Assembly (NCBI RefSeq): GCF_000421145.1
Contig: NZ_ATWH01000010.1
Location: forward strand, 62,001-126,000
Direction of reading: 5' to 3'
Length of the DNA: 64,000 bases
Origin: Glaciibacter superstes DSM 21135
GTDB lineage: Bacteria; Actinomycetota; Actinomycetes; Actinomycetales; Microbacteriaceae
A model generated the notes under the pieces. It was not told where the DNA came from and made no database searches. It was given only the letters and a program-made list of their open reading frames with translations. Made by a program: the position numbers and the translations under genes. Shown here one piece after another: positions 8,888 through 18,685 of this stretch (its first letter is position 1; the number at the start of each line of letters is the position of its first letter).

Positions 8888-10147
8888 ATGAACCGCATAA
8901 CGACAGCCCTGCTCGCCGCGCTCGAGGCGCTCATTGTGGTAGCCATCGGCGTGGGTATCGCCCTCGTACCGCTCACCATTCTCTGGGCCACCCACTTCGG
9001 CCTGGCCGTTGACTGGCTGGTGTTCTGGCGCGGGGCGGTGGACATCTGGCTGCTCGGCAACGGCGTCGACCTCACCGTGCAGCTCGACCAGCCCGTTGCG
9101 CTGGCACTCGGCCTCGCGGGAGCCGACGCGCCATTCGCGCTCACCATCGCACCACTTGGGTTTGCCCTCCTCGCCGTGCTGCTCGGCGTGCGCACCGGTC
9201 GCCGCGCCGCCGGAACCGCCGACGGCATCGTCGGCGTGGTCGCCGCCATCCTCACCTACGGCCTGCTCTCCGCCCTCCTGGCGGTATCGGCCGGAACCGG
9301 CACGGTAACCCCGTCACTGCTGCAGGCGATCCTTCTGCCCACGCTCGTTTATGCCGCGGGCGTGCTGATCGGCGCCAGCACAGAGAGGTCCGCTTCTGCC
9401 CCGCGACACGGCCAGTTGGGCAGAGGTTCGGCCGCAACCGACCCCGCGGTGCCACTCGCCGGCGCGGTTCGCCGGCGATACTTCGAACTGTCTGGCACGG
9501 CCCGCGCGGTCATCGCATCAGCGCTACCCGGCGGTGCGGCCGCGGTCGCCGGTATCCTCGCCGTCTCCGGCGTCGCCGTCGCCATCCTCATCCTCGTCAA
9601 CTACGCGACCATCATCGGCCTCTACGAAACCCTGCAGGCCGGCATCGTCGGCGGCATCACCCTGACCCTGGCTCAGCTTGCGCTCATTCCGAACTTGGTG
9701 ATCTGGGCGGCCGCCTGGTTCGTCGGCCCCGGTGTGGCCGTCGGCATCGGCACCAGCGTGTCGCCCGTCGGCACCGTGCTCGGCCCTGTTCCCGGTCTGC
9801 CGCTGTTCGGCGCGCTTCCGGGCGGCTCGCTGGCATTCGGCTTCCTCGGGCTGATCGTGCCTGTGGTCATCGGCTTCGCCTGCGCGGTCGTCATCAGGCA
9901 GCGGATGACCAGCGTCGGCGAGCCCGCACCACCCGTCTCGACTCTGTTGATGACGGGCCTGGCCATGGGCGTTGTCGCCGGTGTGCTGCTTGGGCTGCTC
10001 GCCTGGTGGTCTTCCGGAGCGCTGGGGCCGGGGCGCCTGGCGCAGGTCGGCCCTGACCCGCTGCTCGTGGGCGCCATCGCTGCGGCAGAGGTGGGGATCG
10101 CGGCCTGCCTCGGGCTGGTGTTCGGCGGCCGTCGCGACGCACGCTGA
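8888..10147 (+). CDS. perM: DUF6350 / PerM-like polytopic membrane protein
   Basis: A 419-residue integral membrane protein with about nine to ten hydrophobic segments. It matches the actinobacterial DUF6350 family by pattern and position: in mycobacteria the family member PerM (needed for division and persistence) lies between sucCD and purN. The same neighbours occur here, with purN-purH directly downstream. Visible conserved parts are LTILWATHFGLAVDWLVFWR, GNGVDLTVQ and the proline/glycine-rich extracellular stretch around residues 295-315. The start at 8888 is preceded by TAGGCT at 8873-8878 and no Shine-Dalgarno site, so a nearly leaderless message is likely. The gene symbol is transferred by synteny and should be read as PerM-like. 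Confidence 0.75.
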   Translation: MNRITTALLAALEALIVVAIGVGIALVPLTILWATHFGLAVDWLVFWRGAVDIWLLGNGVDLTVQLDQPVALALGLAGADAPFALTIAPLGFALLAVLLGVRTGRRAAGTADGIVGVVAAILTYGLLSALLAVSAGTGTVTPSLLQAILLPTLVYAAGVLIGASTERSASAPRHGQLGRGSAATDPAVPLAGAVRRRYFELSGTARAVIASALPGGAAAVAGILAVSGVAVAILILVNYATIIGLYETLQAGIVGGITLTLAQLALIPNLVIWAAAWFVGPGVAVGIGTSVSPVGTVLGPVPGLPLFGALPGGSLAFGFLGLIVPVVIGFACAVVIRQRMTSVGEPAPPVSTLLMTGLAMGVVAGVLLGLLAWWSSGALGPGRLAQVGPDPLLVGAIAAAEVGIAACLGLVFGGRRDAR

Positions 10148-10174
10148 GGATGAGTCGCGGGCGCCGATAGCACC

Positions 10175-10236
10175 ACGCGCCATCTGCGCGCGAATGCGCC
10201 ACGCGCGCATGGCGCATTCGCGCGTAACTGGCGCGC
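10175..10236 (+). repeat. Large GC palindrome between perM and purN
   Basis: CGCGCGAATGCGCC (10187-10200) and GGCGCATTCGCGCG (10211-10224) form a perfect 14-pair stem with a ten-base loop. An outer stem, CGCGCCA (10176-10182) with TGGCGCG (10229-10235), is coaxial with it. It could terminate perM transcription or be a dispersed palindromic element; there is no T-run. Confidence 0.8.
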
Positions 10237-10320
10237 GGTGGGGCATCCGCGGGACTGTCGCCCTCGTCGCACACCGGTGCGCGGAGGTGTGCACCCACCT
10301 TCGAACGGTAGGCTCGAACA

Positions 10321-10914
10321 GTGCTGTCACTGGTCGTGTTGATCTCCGGCGGTGGGTCGAACCTGCGCGCCCTGCTCGAAGCGTCAGAAGACGCCGAATT
10401 CCCGGCACGGGTCGTCGCGATCGGTGCGGACCGCGACGCAGACGGCCTCGAACTCGGCGAGGAATTCGGCATCCCGACGTTCACCGTCGTCTACTCGTCG
10501 CACGCGAGCCGGGAAGCCTGGGGAGACGAACTCCTCGAACAGATCCAACAGTGGCAACCAGACCTTGTCGTCTTGAGCGGGCTGATGCGATTGCTTCCGC
10601 CGCGCGTCGTGGCTGCGCTCTCCCCTCACCTGATCAACACGCATCCGGCCTACCTTCCCGAGTTTCCCGGGGCGCACGGTGTGCGCGATGCGCTCGCCGC
10701 GGGCGCCAAGCAGACCGGGGCGAGCATCATCGTCGTCGACGAAGGCGCCGATGCGGGCCCGATCATCGCGCAGGAGCGGGTGCCGGTGCTGCCTGACGAC
10801 ACCGAATCGTCACTGCACGATCGCATCAAACTCGTCGAACGCCGTCTGCTGGTGCAGGCGGTACTCGACATCGCCAATGGACACGTCGATCTCAAGGAGC
10901 ATTCCGCCGTATGA
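10321..10914 (+). CDS. purN: Phosphoribosylglycinamide formyltransferase
   Basis: The 197-residue PurN transfers a formyl group from 10-formyl-THF to GAR in purine synthesis. The phosphate loop is [16 protein letters not shown]. Catalytic residues are visible as N106 and H108 in [16 protein letters not shown] and D144 in [14 protein letters not shown]. The start is GTG at 10321. TAGGCT at 10309-10314 ends exactly six bases upstream and there is no ribosome site, a textbook actinobacterial leaderless promoter. The stop overlaps the purH start (ATGA), so the two are translationally coupled and catalyse related folate-dependent formyl transfers. Confidence 0.98.
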   Translation: MLSLVVLISGGGSNLRALLEASEDAEFPARVVAIGADRDADGLELGEEFGIPTFTVVYSSHASREAWGDELLEQIQQWQPDLVVLSGLMRLLPPRVVAALSPHLINTHPAYLPEFPGAHGVRDALAAGAKQTGASIIVVDEGADAGPIIAQERVPVLPDDTESSLHDRIKLVERRLLVQAVLDIANGHVDLKEHSAV

Positions 10915-12650
10915 GCAGTCAGGCAAACATGAGCAGTCACACCACCGCAGCGAGCCTCTACCGCGAGCGGGACACGATCCCGGTGAAGCGTGCGCTCATC
11001 TCCGTGAGTGACAAGACCGGGTTGCTCGAGCTGGCTGCGGCGCTCACCGCGACCGGCGTCGAGATCGTATCGACCGGGTCGACGGCTGCGACGATCCGCA
11101 GCGCAGGGCACGACGTGACGGATGTCGCATCCGTCACCGGGTTTCCCGAATCCCTCGATGGGCGTGTGAAGACCCTGCACCCCGCTGTGCACGCCGGGAT
11201 CCTCGCGGACCTGCGGCTCGAGGCGCACGAAGATCAGTTGCGCGACCTGGGCATCGCCGCCTTCGAGCTCGTCGTCGTCAACCTGTACCCGTTTGTCGAG
11301 ACCGTCGAATCCGGGGCTGAAACCGCCGAGGTGATTGAGCAGATCGACATCGGCGGACCGACGCTGGTTCGTGCGTCCGCCAAGAACCACGCGAACGTCG
11401 CCGTGGTCGTCGACCCTGAAGACTACGCCGAGATCATCACCGCGGTCGAAGCGGGCGGCACGACCCTTGCGCTTCGCCAGAAGCTGGCATCGTTGGCCTT
11501 CGAGCACACCGCGAGCTATGACCTCAGCGTGTCGGCCTGGTTCACGGAGAACGTGTTCGACCAGTGGCAGGAGAACGGCGATGTCGCGGCAGCTGGTGTT
11601 GCGTCCGAGTCTGAAGCACCTGACTCAGCCGCTCCTGATGCAGTCGACGGGCTGCTTGCGACCACCGCGGAGACGTCGTTCGACACCGAGACGCCGTTCC
11701 CCGACACCCTTGTGATCGAGGCAACCCGTGGCGCCGTGCTCCGCTACGGCGAGAACTCGCATCAGGCAGCCGCACTGTACCTCGGCGACGGCGGCGCTGG
11801 CATCGCGCAGGCCGAGCAGCTGCACGGCAAGGAGATGTCGTACAACAACTACGTCGACGCCGACGCCGCCGTGCGCGCCGCGTTCGACTTCGCCGAGCCG
11901 GCCGTCGCCATCATCAAGCATGCCAACCCGTGCGGAATCGCTGTTGCGGCACCCGACGCCGCGGATGCGATTGCCTCCGCCCACCTTCGCGCGCACGAGT
12001 GCGACCCGGTCTCCGCATACGGGGGAGTCATCGCGGCGAACCGCACCGTCACCCTCGCCATGGCAGAGACCGTCAGCGGCATCTTCACCGAGGTGCTCGT
12101 CGCGCCCGGTTTCGAACCGGCAGCACTCGAGGTGCTGCGCGCCAAGAAGAACATCCGCTTGCTTGAGCTTCCTGAGGAGTACCGTCGCTCGTCTCTCGAG
12201 CTTCGGCAGGTCTCCGGTGGACTGCTTGTGCAGGAGTCAGACACGTTCGAGGAATTCGACTCGGCCGGCTGGAGGCTCGTCGCCGGGGCCGGGGCCGATG
12301 ACGCCATCCGGGCAGACCTCGAGTTCGCCTGGAAGGCCTGCCGTGCCGTGAAGTCGAACGCCATCCTGCTTGCGCACGCCGGGGCATCCGTCGGCGTCGG
12401 AATGGGGCAGGTCAACCGGGTCGATTCCTGCCATCTCGCCGTGAGCCGCGCGGGCGATCGCGCAGCCGGTTCCGTCGCGGCATCCGACGCGTTCTTCCCG
12501 TTTGCCGACGGTCTTCAGGTGCTGCTCGACGCGGGGGTCACCGCCGTGGTGCAGCCGGGCGGTTCTGTGCGAGACGAAGAGGTCATCGCCGCGGCGACGG
12601 ATGCGGGAGTGACCATGTATTTCACGGGGGAGCGCCACTTCTTCCACTAG
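10911..12650 (+). CDS. purH: Bifunctional AICAR formyltransferase / IMP cyclohydrolase
   Basis: A 579-residue bifunctional enzyme for the last two steps of IMP synthesis. The N-terminal MGS-like IMP cyclohydrolase domain starts [14 protein letters not shown] and has the [15 protein letters not shown] motif. The C-terminal AICAR transformylase domain has the catalytic Lys-His pair in [12 protein letters not shown] and ends [16 protein letters not shown]. Between the domains (about residues 225-260) is an alanine/acidic insertion not present in most homologues. The start overlaps purN; a second ATG 18 bases later lies in a near-duplicate of the first bases (ATGAGCAGTCA twice), so either start could be used. 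Confidence 0.97.
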   Translation: MSSQANMSSHTTAASLYRERDTIPVKRALISVSDKTGLLELAAALTATGVEIVSTGSTAATIRSAGHDVTDVASVTGFPESLDGRVKTLHPAVHAGILADLRLEAHEDQLRDLGIAAFELVVVNLYPFVETVESGAETAEVIEQIDIGGPTLVRASAKNHANVAVVVDPEDYAEIITAVEAGGTTLALRQKLASLAFEHTASYDLSVSAWFTENVFDQWQENGDVAAAGVASESEAPDSAAPDAVDGLLATTAETSFDTETPFPDTLVIEATRGAVLRYGENSHQAAALYLGDGGAGIAQAEQLHGKEMSYNNYVDADAAVRAAFDFAEPAVAIIKHANPCGIAVAAPDAADAIASAHLRAHECDPVSAYGGVIAANRTVTLAMAETVSGIFTEVLVAPGFEPAALEVLRAKKNIRLLELPEEYRRSSLELRQVSGGLLVQESDTFEEFDSAGWRLVAGAGADDAIRADLEFAWKACRAVKSNAILLAHAGASVGVGMGQVNRVDSCHLAVSRAGDRAAGSVAASDAFFPFADGLQVLLDAGVTAVVQPGGSVRDEEVIAAATDAGVTMYFTGERHFFH

Positions 12651-12749
12651 ACCGCGAGCTAGACCGTCGAGGCTAAGCTGGAGGCAGCATGCGCGCCATC
12701 CCTGCGCGTGCCAATCTCGCCCACAAGGCCGCAGCTGAGGAGTACCACC

Positions 12750-13838
12750 ATGACGCTCACGCACCCATCATCGTCGCTGGATGTAACAGGGACCGGTCCG
12801 TTCGATTCCGCTCCGTTCGAGCACGAACGCGTACTCATCACGACGGGAGCGAGATCCGGGCTCATGATGAGCATCGCGGTGCATTCGACGAAGCTCGGCC
12901 AGGCTCTGGGCGGCGCACGCATGTGGCAGTACGACACCTGGGCGGATGCCCTCGCTGATTCCCTGCGGCTGTCTGCCGCGATGACCCTGAAGAACGCGGC
13001 CGCCGGGCTGAACCGCGGCGGCGGCAAGTCCGTGATCCGCCTGCCGATGGGCACCGTGCTCACCGACGCACAAAAGCGTGACGCGATGCTCGATCTGGGC
13101 GACGCGATCGAGAGTCTCGGTGGCGCATATATGACCGCAGAGGATGTCGGCACCAGTGCGGAGCTGATGGCCGTCGTTGCCGAGCGCACGGCCCACGTGT
13201 GTGGCCTCCCGCCTGAGCAGGGCGGCGTCGGCGAGCCGGCGGACGCCACAGCGGCCGGTGTCTATGCCAGCATCGTCGCGACGCTGGAGTCTCTGTTCGA
13301 CAGCCGCGCGGTAGCCGGGCGGCACATCGTCATCTCCGGACTCGGCCAGGTTGGCGGACGCCTGGCCAGGTCGCTGGCCGCCGCAGGCGCCAGGCTCACC
13401 GTCACCGACGTCAACCTGTCCAAACAGGAACTCGCTGCAGAGTTGGGTGCCACCTGGATCGATGTCGATGACGCCCACCGCACCTCGGCCGACCTGTATG
13501 TGCCGTGCGGGCTCGGCGGGGTGCTGACGGAGCGGGTGATCGGCGAACTCGGTGCGCTCGGGGTTGTCGGCGCAGCGAACAACCAGCTCGCGCATCGCTC
13601 TGGCGCAGCGCACCTGCAGGAGCGGGGCATCCTGTGGGCACCAGACTTCGTCGTGAACGCCGGCGGCGTCGTCTACCTGTCGCAGGCGGGCGAGGCGGAT
13701 GCCGACCTCGACGCAGTCGCTGCCCGCGTCGACGCCATCGGCGAGACCGTTGCCCGCATCTTCGCCGATTCGCACGAACAGGGCGTGACCACGCTGGTGG
13801 CTGCGGAGCGCCTGGCGGCTGCGCGCCTCGGCAGCTGA
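12750..13838 (+). CDS. Leucine/valine/phenylalanine dehydrogenase-type amino acid dehydrogenase
   Basis: A 362-residue member of the Glu/Leu/Phe/Val dehydrogenase family, which reversibly deaminates amino acids to 2-oxo acids with NAD. The N-terminal dimerisation/substrate domain has LGGARMWQYDTW, MTLKNAAAGLNRGGGKSVI (both catalytic lysines) and YMTAEDVGTS. The Rossmann domain has VISGLGQVGGRLARSLAAAG and the family GAANNQLA and APDFVVNAGGVV. The size fits leucine or valine dehydrogenase better than glutamate dehydrogenase; the exact substrate is not certain. The ATG at 12750 has GAGGAG in front, which decides it over an upstream ATG at 12708. A TAAGCT box near 12673 is a likely -10. Confidence 0.9.
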   Translation: MTLTHPSSSLDVTGTGPFDSAPFEHERVLITTGARSGLMMSIAVHSTKLGQALGGARMWQYDTWADALADSLRLSAAMTLKNAAAGLNRGGGKSVIRLPMGTVLTDAQKRDAMLDLGDAIESLGGAYMTAEDVGTSAELMAVVAERTAHVCGLPPEQGGVGEPADATAAGVYASIVATLESLFDSRAVAGRHIVISGLGQVGGRLARSLAAAGARLTVTDVNLSKQELAAELGATWIDVDDAHRTSADLYVPCGLGGVLTERVIGELGALGVVGAANNQLAHRSGAAHLQERGILWAPDFVVNAGGVVYLSQAGEADADLDAVAARVDAIGETVARIFADSHEQGVTTLVAAERLAAARLGS

Positions 13839-13891
13839 CTGAGCCTGCGCTGCGTGAGCCTGCGCTGTCCTGAGCGGCAGTGACTGTGACC

Positions 13892-13934
13892 TTTGATTTA
13901 GTGCTTGCGCGAGTCGTGCGCACGGCCATAGGCT
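13892..13934 (+). promoter_or_regulatory. Promoter with AT-rich box above the -35, ahead of the ABC exporter
   Basis: TTGCGC (13905-13910) and TAGGCT (13929-13934) are 18 bases apart. An AT-only-but-one tract, TTTGATTTA (13892-13900), lies four bases upstream of the -35 box. That arrangement resembles WhiB7-dependent promoters, which need an AT-rich element just above the -35. Transcription would begin near 13941, about 70 bases before the small ORF at 14012 and 350 before the ABC genes. WhiB7 control is inferred, not shown. Confidence 0.4.
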
Positions 13935-14011
13935 GTAAGGCTGCTCGAACACGGGGCACACGATGAAGCACGATGACGTACCGATGTAAACGACGCGCCC
14001 AGGAGGCAGAC

Positions 14012-14110
14012 ATGACAAAGACAGCACAGACGACGCTCGCGATGGCTGCGAACAGCGGTGCTGCCCTTGGCGGCTTTCCCTCCGTTCCGGCCCCGGCCCG
14101 CGCGGCTTAG
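14012..14110 (+). CDS. Small ORF (32 aa) with consensus ribosome site; possible leader peptide
   Basis: ATG at 14012 is preceded at ideal spacing by AGGAGG (14001-14006), the strongest Shine-Dalgarno sequence in this part of the window. The product is 32 residues, starting MTKTAQTTLAMAANSG and ending PAPARAA, rich in Ala, Thr and Pro, with no helix long enough to span the membrane. A GC-rich two-arm hairpin overlaps its stop codon. It lies alone in the 450-base leader of a two-gene multidrug-type ABC exporter. A translated leader peptide controlling the exporter is the most attractive reading; a small secreted or functional peptide is the alternative. I do not recognise the sequence. Confidence 0.5.
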   Translation: MTKTAQTTLAMAANSGAALGGFPSVPAPARAA

Positions 14111-14131
14111 CGCCGCACCCGCCCGCGGGCC
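14095..14131 (+). promoter_or_regulatory. Hairpin overlapping the stop of the small ORF
   Basis: GGCCCGCG (14095-14102) pairs with CGCGGGCC (14124-14131). Inside it, GCGGC (14102-14106) pairs with GCCGC (14112-14116) around TTAGC. Ribosomes translating or stalling on the small ORF would melt it. There is no T-run, so Rho-dependent or translational attenuation is more likely than intrinsic termination (inference). Confidence 0.5.
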
Positions 14132-14290
14132 CGACCGCGCAGCATCCGTTCAGACCGTGAAGTCAGCGTTTCACAACGCCCGTTTCCGACCGTCTGAGTT
14201 CCACTGTTCCCTCTCTCGCAGGCCGAGCGCCGAGCGACCAGCCACTATCAGTTCCGGGATCTTCAGGACCCCACACATCAGGACATCACT

Positions 14291-16147
14291 ATGACTGCCA
14301 TCGCAGAACACGAACATCCTCCCCAATCTGAGAACAACGCATCCGGGAAGCGGAAGAGCACCTTCCGAACCCTGCTGCGCCTCTACCCCTATGCCAAACC
14401 GGCCATGCCGCGCATCTACCTCGGCATGCTCGCCGCTCTGCTCGCCGGCCTGGTGGCCCTGGCCATCCCGCAGGTGCTGCAGTGGCTGGTCGACGGTGCG
14501 CTCTCCGACGGAGACTCCAGCGAGATCTGGCCCGCCGTTCTCATCGTTCTCGGACTCGGGGTGCTCGAAGCCATCATGATCGCGCTCCGGCGCTGGTTTG
14601 TGCTGACTCCAGGCACGCACATCGAGGCCAGACTGCGCAATGGCCTCTATGCACAATTGCAAGATCTCCCGGTGACCTTCCACGATCGTTGGCCGAGCGG
14701 GCAACTGCTCTCGCGCGCCGTCAGTGACCTCAACCTCATCCGTCGCTGGGTCTCATTCGGCCTGGTGCTGCTTGTCGTGAACTTCCTCACCATCGTGATC
14801 GGTTTTGTGATTCTGATCGCAATGAACTGGTTCCTCGGCCTGATCTTCCTGGTCTGCTCCATTCCGATCTGGATCTACGGCTACGTTTTCGAGGAGAAGT
14901 ACTCGATCATCGCGCGCCGGAGCCAGGATCAGTCTGGTGACCTGGCAACGGCCGTTGAGGAGTCGGTGCACGGCATCCGTGTTCTGAAAGCCTTCGGCCG
15001 TGGCAAGTACGCGCTCAAGAACTTCGAAACGCAGGCGGAGAGCCTGCGCGGAACGGAGATCGAGAAGGCGCGCGCCATCGCAGGGATCTGGCTGTGGTTG
15101 TTGCTGGTTCCGGATGTCGCATTCGCGCTCTGCCTGATGGCCGGCGTCTGGCTCGCCGCCCAGGGCCAGCTCACCGTCGGAGAACTCGTCGCGTTCTTCG
15201 CCACGGCGACCGTGCTGCGGTTCCCGGTGGAGTCGATCGGTTTCCTGCTGTCGATGACCTTCGACACGCGCACGGCGACCGACCGGTTCTTCGATATCCT
15301 CGACACCCCGAACGCGATCACCGATCCAGAGTCACCGAAGACGCTCACCCAGCCTCGCGGCCGACTCGCCTTCAACCACGTGCACTTCCGCTACCACGAC
15401 TCGCCCGAGCGGTTCCCCGACCTGCTCGACGGGGTCGACCTCATGCTCGAACCAGGCGAGACGATGGCCCTGGTCGGCCTGACCGGCTCGGGCAAGTCGA
15501 CGCTCACGGCGCTCACAACGAGGCTGTACGACGTGACATCGGGTTCGGTGACGATCGATGGAATCGACGTGCGCGACCTCACGCGCGAAGAACTCCGCGG
15601 GCACCTGGCGATGGCATTCGAGGATGCGACGCTCTTCTCGGCATCCGTTCGCGACAATGTGCTGCTGGGTTGTCCGGAGTTCGCCGAGCGGAGCCCTGAA
15701 TCGGATGCGGCACTCGACGAGGCGCTGCAGATCGCCCAGGCCGGGTTCGTCTACGACCTGCCAGAGGGCGTCGACACCAAGGTCGGCGAAGAGGGCATGA
15801 GTCTTTCCGGTGGCCAACGGCAGCGACTCGCACTGGCCAGGGCTGTTGCAGCCAAGCCCGCCGTGCTGGTGCTCGACGATCCCCTGTCAGCACTCGACGT
15901 TGACACGGAAGCACTGGTGGAGGCCGCGCTTCGCAAGGTGCTGTCATCCACGACGGCGCTGATCGTGGCGCACCGGCCGTCCACGGTGATGCTGGCCGAC
16001 CGGGTTGCGCTGCTGGAGAACGGCAGGGTGACGGCGGTTGGGCGGCACTCTGAGCTGCTGAACACGAACAAGCACTACACCTTTGTTATCTCCAGTCTGG
16101 AAGACGAAGTACGAAGAGAATCGATGCGAAAGGAGGAGACGCTGTGA
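14291..16147 (+). CDS. ABC exporter half-transporter A (MdlA/B type)
   Basis: A 618-residue fused membrane and ATPase protein of the lipid/drug exporter type. Six helices occupy about residues 35-330. The nucleotide-binding domain has Walker [11 protein letters not shown], signature [14 protein letters not shown], and switch histidine VAHRPST. Walker B reads [12 protein letters not shown], with Asp in place of the catalytic Glu, so this subunit contributes a degenerate site, as in heterodimeric exporters of the TM287/288 and BmrCD kind. The partner is encoded by the next gene, whose GTG start overlaps the stop. An AGGA stretch precedes the ATG at 14291. The substrate is unknown; drugs or lipids are usual. 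Confidence 0.93.
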   Translation: MTAIAEHEHPPQSENNASGKRKSTFRTLLRLYPYAKPAMPRIYLGMLAALLAGLVALAIPQVLQWLVDGALSDGDSSEIWPAVLIVLGLGVLEAIMIALRRWFVLTPGTHIEARLRNGLYAQLQDLPVTFHDRWPSGQLLSRAVSDLNLIRRWVSFGLVLLVVNFLTIVIGFVILIAMNWFLGLIFLVCSIPIWIYGYVFEEKYSIIARRSQDQSGDLATAVEESVHGIRVLKAFGRGKYALKNFETQAESLRGTEIEKARAIAGIWLWLLLVPDVAFALCLMAGVWLAAQGQLTVGELVAFFATATVLRFPVESIGFLLSMTFDTRTATDRFFDILDTPNAITDPESPKTLTQPRGRLAFNHVHFRYHDSPERFPDLLDGVDLMLEPGETMALVGLTGSGKSTLTALTTRLYDVTSGSVTIDGIDVRDLTREELRGHLAMAFEDATLFSASVRDNVLLGCPEFAERSPESDAALDEALQIAQAGFVYDLPEGVDTKVGEEGMSLSGGQRQRLALARAVAAKPAVLVLDDPLSALDVDTEALVEAALRKVLSSTTALIVAHRPSTVMLADRVALLENGRVTAVGRHSELLNTNKHYTFVISSLEDEVRRESMRKEETL

Positions 16148-17949
16148 GTGTGACCGGTGTTGAGGGTGAAGAGCGCAATGACTTCACCAAGGCGGAGAGC
16201 GCGCAGATCCGCAAGCGCTCGCTGCGACTGCTCGGGTCGCTCCTGCAGCCCGTGCGCTGGCAGGTGGCGCTCGCCATGCTCGTCGTCGTCGTCTCGACGG
16301 CGGCACAGGTGGCCGGCCCTGCGCTGATCGCGATCGGAATCGACAGGGGGCTCCCTGCACTGCTCTCGCAGGACTGGGTTCCACTGGTCGCGACCGGAGT
16401 GATCTACCTCGTCACCGGCGTCATCGGCGCCGTGTTGATCGCCTGGTACACCGTGCTGTCTGCGCGGATCAGCCAGGCGGTGCTGATCGACCTGCGGAAG
16501 CGCGTGTTCCTGCACACGCAGAAGCTGAGCCTCGAGTTCCACGAGTCGTACACCTCTGGACGCATCATCTCCCGCCAGACCAGTGACCTCGACGCGATCC
16601 GCGAGCTGCTCGACTCCGGTATCAACCAACTGGTGCAGGGCGTGCTGTACATGGTGTTCATCGCCGGCGCGCTGTTCCTGGTCGATTGGACGAGTGGCCT
16701 GGTGCTGTTCGCCTCTCTGGTTCCGCTGTTCTTCCTCACCCGCTGGTTCCAGAAGCGGTCTCAGACGCTGTTCCGGCAGTCGCGCGTGGCATCGGCCCGG
16801 CTGATCGTGCAATTCGTGGAGACCATGACCGGCATCCGCGCGGTCAAGGCGTTCCGCAAGGAGAAGCGAAACGAGAAGGAGTTCGGCGGGCTGGTCGAGG
16901 ACTACCGCGATGTCAACGCGAAGGTCATCCAGCTGTTCGGTATCTTCGATCCGGGCCTGATCCTGATCGGCAACGTGACCGTGGCTGCGGTGCTGTTGGT
17001 TGGCGGCTTCCGGGTGGTCGACGGGCAGCTGGCCATCGGTGCCCTGCTGGCCGCGATCCTCTATGCGCGTCGGTTCTTCGACCCGATGGAGGAGATGGCG
17101 ATGTTCTACAACTCCTACCAGTCGGCTGCCGCGGCACTTGAGAAGATCTCCGGCGTGCTGGAGGAGCGTCCGAGCGTTCCCGATCCGCTGAAACCGGTTG
17201 ACCTTTGGGAGGCGCGCGGCGACGTGGACTTCCAGAACGTGCAGTTCGCATACAAGACCGACCGCGTCATCCTGCCGCACTTCGACCTCGCCATTCCGGC
17301 TGGGCAGACGATCGCGCTCGTCGGTTCGACGGGGGCCGGTAAGTCGACCCTGGCGAAGCTGATCTCGCGGTTCTACGACCCGAGCGACGGTCGGGTGTTG
17401 CTTGATGATATCGACCTGCGCGACCTGCATCCGAAGGACCTGCGCCGGGCGATCGTGATGGTGACGCAGGAGGCCTACCTGTTCAGCGGGTCGGTCGCAG
17501 ACAACATCGCGATCGGTAAGCCGGAGGCCGGATTCGATGAGATCACGGCGGCGGCGAAGGCCGTTGGAGCGCACGAGTTCATCGAGGCGCTGCCGAACGG
17601 GTACGACACCGATGTGAACAAGCGCGGTGGGCGCGTTTCCGCGGGTCAGCGCCAGTTGATCTCGTTCGCGCGGGCGTTCCTCGCGAACCCGGCGGTGCTC
17701 ATCCTCGACGAAGCGACGTCGTCACTCGACATCCCGAGTGAGCGGCTCGTGCAGGAGGGGTTGCAGACGCTGCTGGCCGACCGCACCGCCGTGATCATCG
17801 CGCACCGTTTGTCGACCGTCGCGATCGCCGACCGGGTGCTCGTCATGGAGCACGGGATCATCGTTGAGGACGGGACGCCGGAGGCACTCATCGCCGGCAC
17901 CGGACGGTTCGCCCAGCTGCACGCGGCCTGGCGGGACTCGCTGGTGTGA
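16144..17949 (+). CDS. ABC exporter half-transporter B (MdlA/B type)
   Basis: A 601-residue partner of the preceding half-transporter, begun by a GTG overlapping its stop by four bases. Six membrane helices are at about residues 35-320. The ATPase domain has Walker [14 protein letters not shown], canonical Walker [13 protein letters not shown] with the catalytic Glu, and IIAHRLSTV. The signature motif is altered: [14 protein letters not shown] instead of LSGGQ. Asp-for-Glu in subunit A and an altered signature here are complementary defects, the hallmark of heterodimers with one working ATP site. The operon probably ends here; the next genes are on the other strand. Confidence 0.93.
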   Translation: MSVTGVEGEERNDFTKAESAQIRKRSLRLLGSLLQPVRWQVALAMLVVVVSTAAQVAGPALIAIGIDRGLPALLSQDWVPLVATGVIYLVTGVIGAVLIAWYTVLSARISQAVLIDLRKRVFLHTQKLSLEFHESYTSGRIISRQTSDLDAIRELLDSGINQLVQGVLYMVFIAGALFLVDWTSGLVLFASLVPLFFLTRWFQKRSQTLFRQSRVASARLIVQFVETMTGIRAVKAFRKEKRNEKEFGGLVEDYRDVNAKVIQLFGIFDPGLILIGNVTVAAVLLVGGFRVVDGQLAIGALLAAILYARRFFDPMEEMAMFYNSYQSAAAALEKISGVLEERPSVPDPLKPVDLWEARGDVDFQNVQFAYKTDRVILPHFDLAIPAGQTIALVGSTGAGKSTLAKLISRFYDPSDGRVLLDDIDLRDLHPKDLRRAIVMVTQEAYLFSGSVADNIAIGKPEAGFDEITAAAKAVGAHEFIEALPNGYDTDVNKRGGRVSAGQRQLISFARAFLANPAVLILDEATSSLDIPSERLVQEGLQTLLADRTAVIIAHRLSTVAIADRVLVMEHGIIVEDGTPEALIAGTGRFAQLHAAWRDSLV

Positions 17950-18153
17950 GTTTCGGTGTCGCCGGTGTTCTCGCCAGTGCTCCTGCGCGTCCAGCCAGCG
18001 GGCGACGTTCGCGGGGAGTTCAACGTCGACCTGGCGCCCGCCCGACGACAAACGTCTCACCGTCCACCAAGGCCGATGGTTCCCGGCGATGACCGAAGTC
18101 AGAGCCGAAGCAGCCGGTCCTGGGCCAACTGCACAGCCCTTCCCCTCGGATCC

Positions 18154-18597
18154 TCAGTCGCGTGGCTCGCAAATGACCACGGGAATCTCGCGGGTGGTCT
18201 TTCGCTGGTAGCCGGCGTAGCCGGGGTATGCCTTGACGATGCCGGGCCACAGCTCGGCTCTCTCGGAGGGAGTGGCGGTTCGGGCCCGCATCGGCATCGT
18301 TGTGTCTTTGACGGTCAGGTCCACGTTCGGGTTCGCCAGCAGGTTGAGATACCACTGCGGATGCCGGTCGTCACCGCCCTTGGACGCATCCAGACAGTAG
18401 CGCCCCGCTTCGTGCACGGGAGAGTTAAGCATGGTCGAGCGCTGCTTGCCTGTTGACCGACCGATCGTGCGCAGCTCGACCATGGTGACGGATCCGAACG
18501 ACCAACCGATTCGCCCTCGTGAGACTGCCAGCAGACCCCGGTGGGATCGGCCCATCGACTTCATCAGCAAGTCTTTTATCCGGTTGCGAAGCGTCAT
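18154..18597 (-). CDS. Deazaflavin (F420)-dependent nitroreductase family protein
   Basis: A 147-residue split-barrel protein of the Ddn family. The hallmarks are VELRTIGRSTGKQRSTMLNSPV, then GRYCLDASKGGDDRHPQWYLNLLANPNVDL and a C-terminal AYPGYAGYQRKTTREIPVVIC. The phosphate-binding region of F420 is the GRSTGKxR segment and the SKGGDDRHPxWYxNL loop. Such enzymes reduce quinones or other acceptors with F420H2 at the membrane. The ATG at 18597 was preferred to one 11 codons upstream because the family begins close to the conserved core. The F420-like reductase at 4164 is consistent with an F420-making host. Confidence 0.9.
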   Translation of the reverse strand: MTLRNRIKDLLMKSMGRSHRGLLAVSRGRIGWSFGSVTMVELRTIGRSTGKQRSTMLNSPVHEAGRYCLDASKGGDDRHPQWYLNLLANPNVDLTVKDTTMPMRARTATPSERAELWPGIVKAYPGYAGYQRKTTREIPVVICEPRD

Positions 18598-18685
18598 GAT
18601 CTGAGTCTGCCACCGTCGCACCCGTCGCACCGTCGCACCGGTCGACTGGAGGTCACCACGTGGTGCGGTGGCCGAGTGCGAGTCG

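Noticed and set aside
12768..14027. A 419-codon antisense frame over the amino acid dehydrogenase
   Set aside because: The forward gene has all catalytic motifs; the antisense product has no recognisable family and low-complexity composition.
17950..18153. Protein-like minus-strand stretch (VDVELPANVARWLDAQEHW) after the ABC exporter
   Set aside because: It may be the trace of a lost gene, but the frame runs into the exporter gene, has no clear start or stop of its own, and no family is recognisable.
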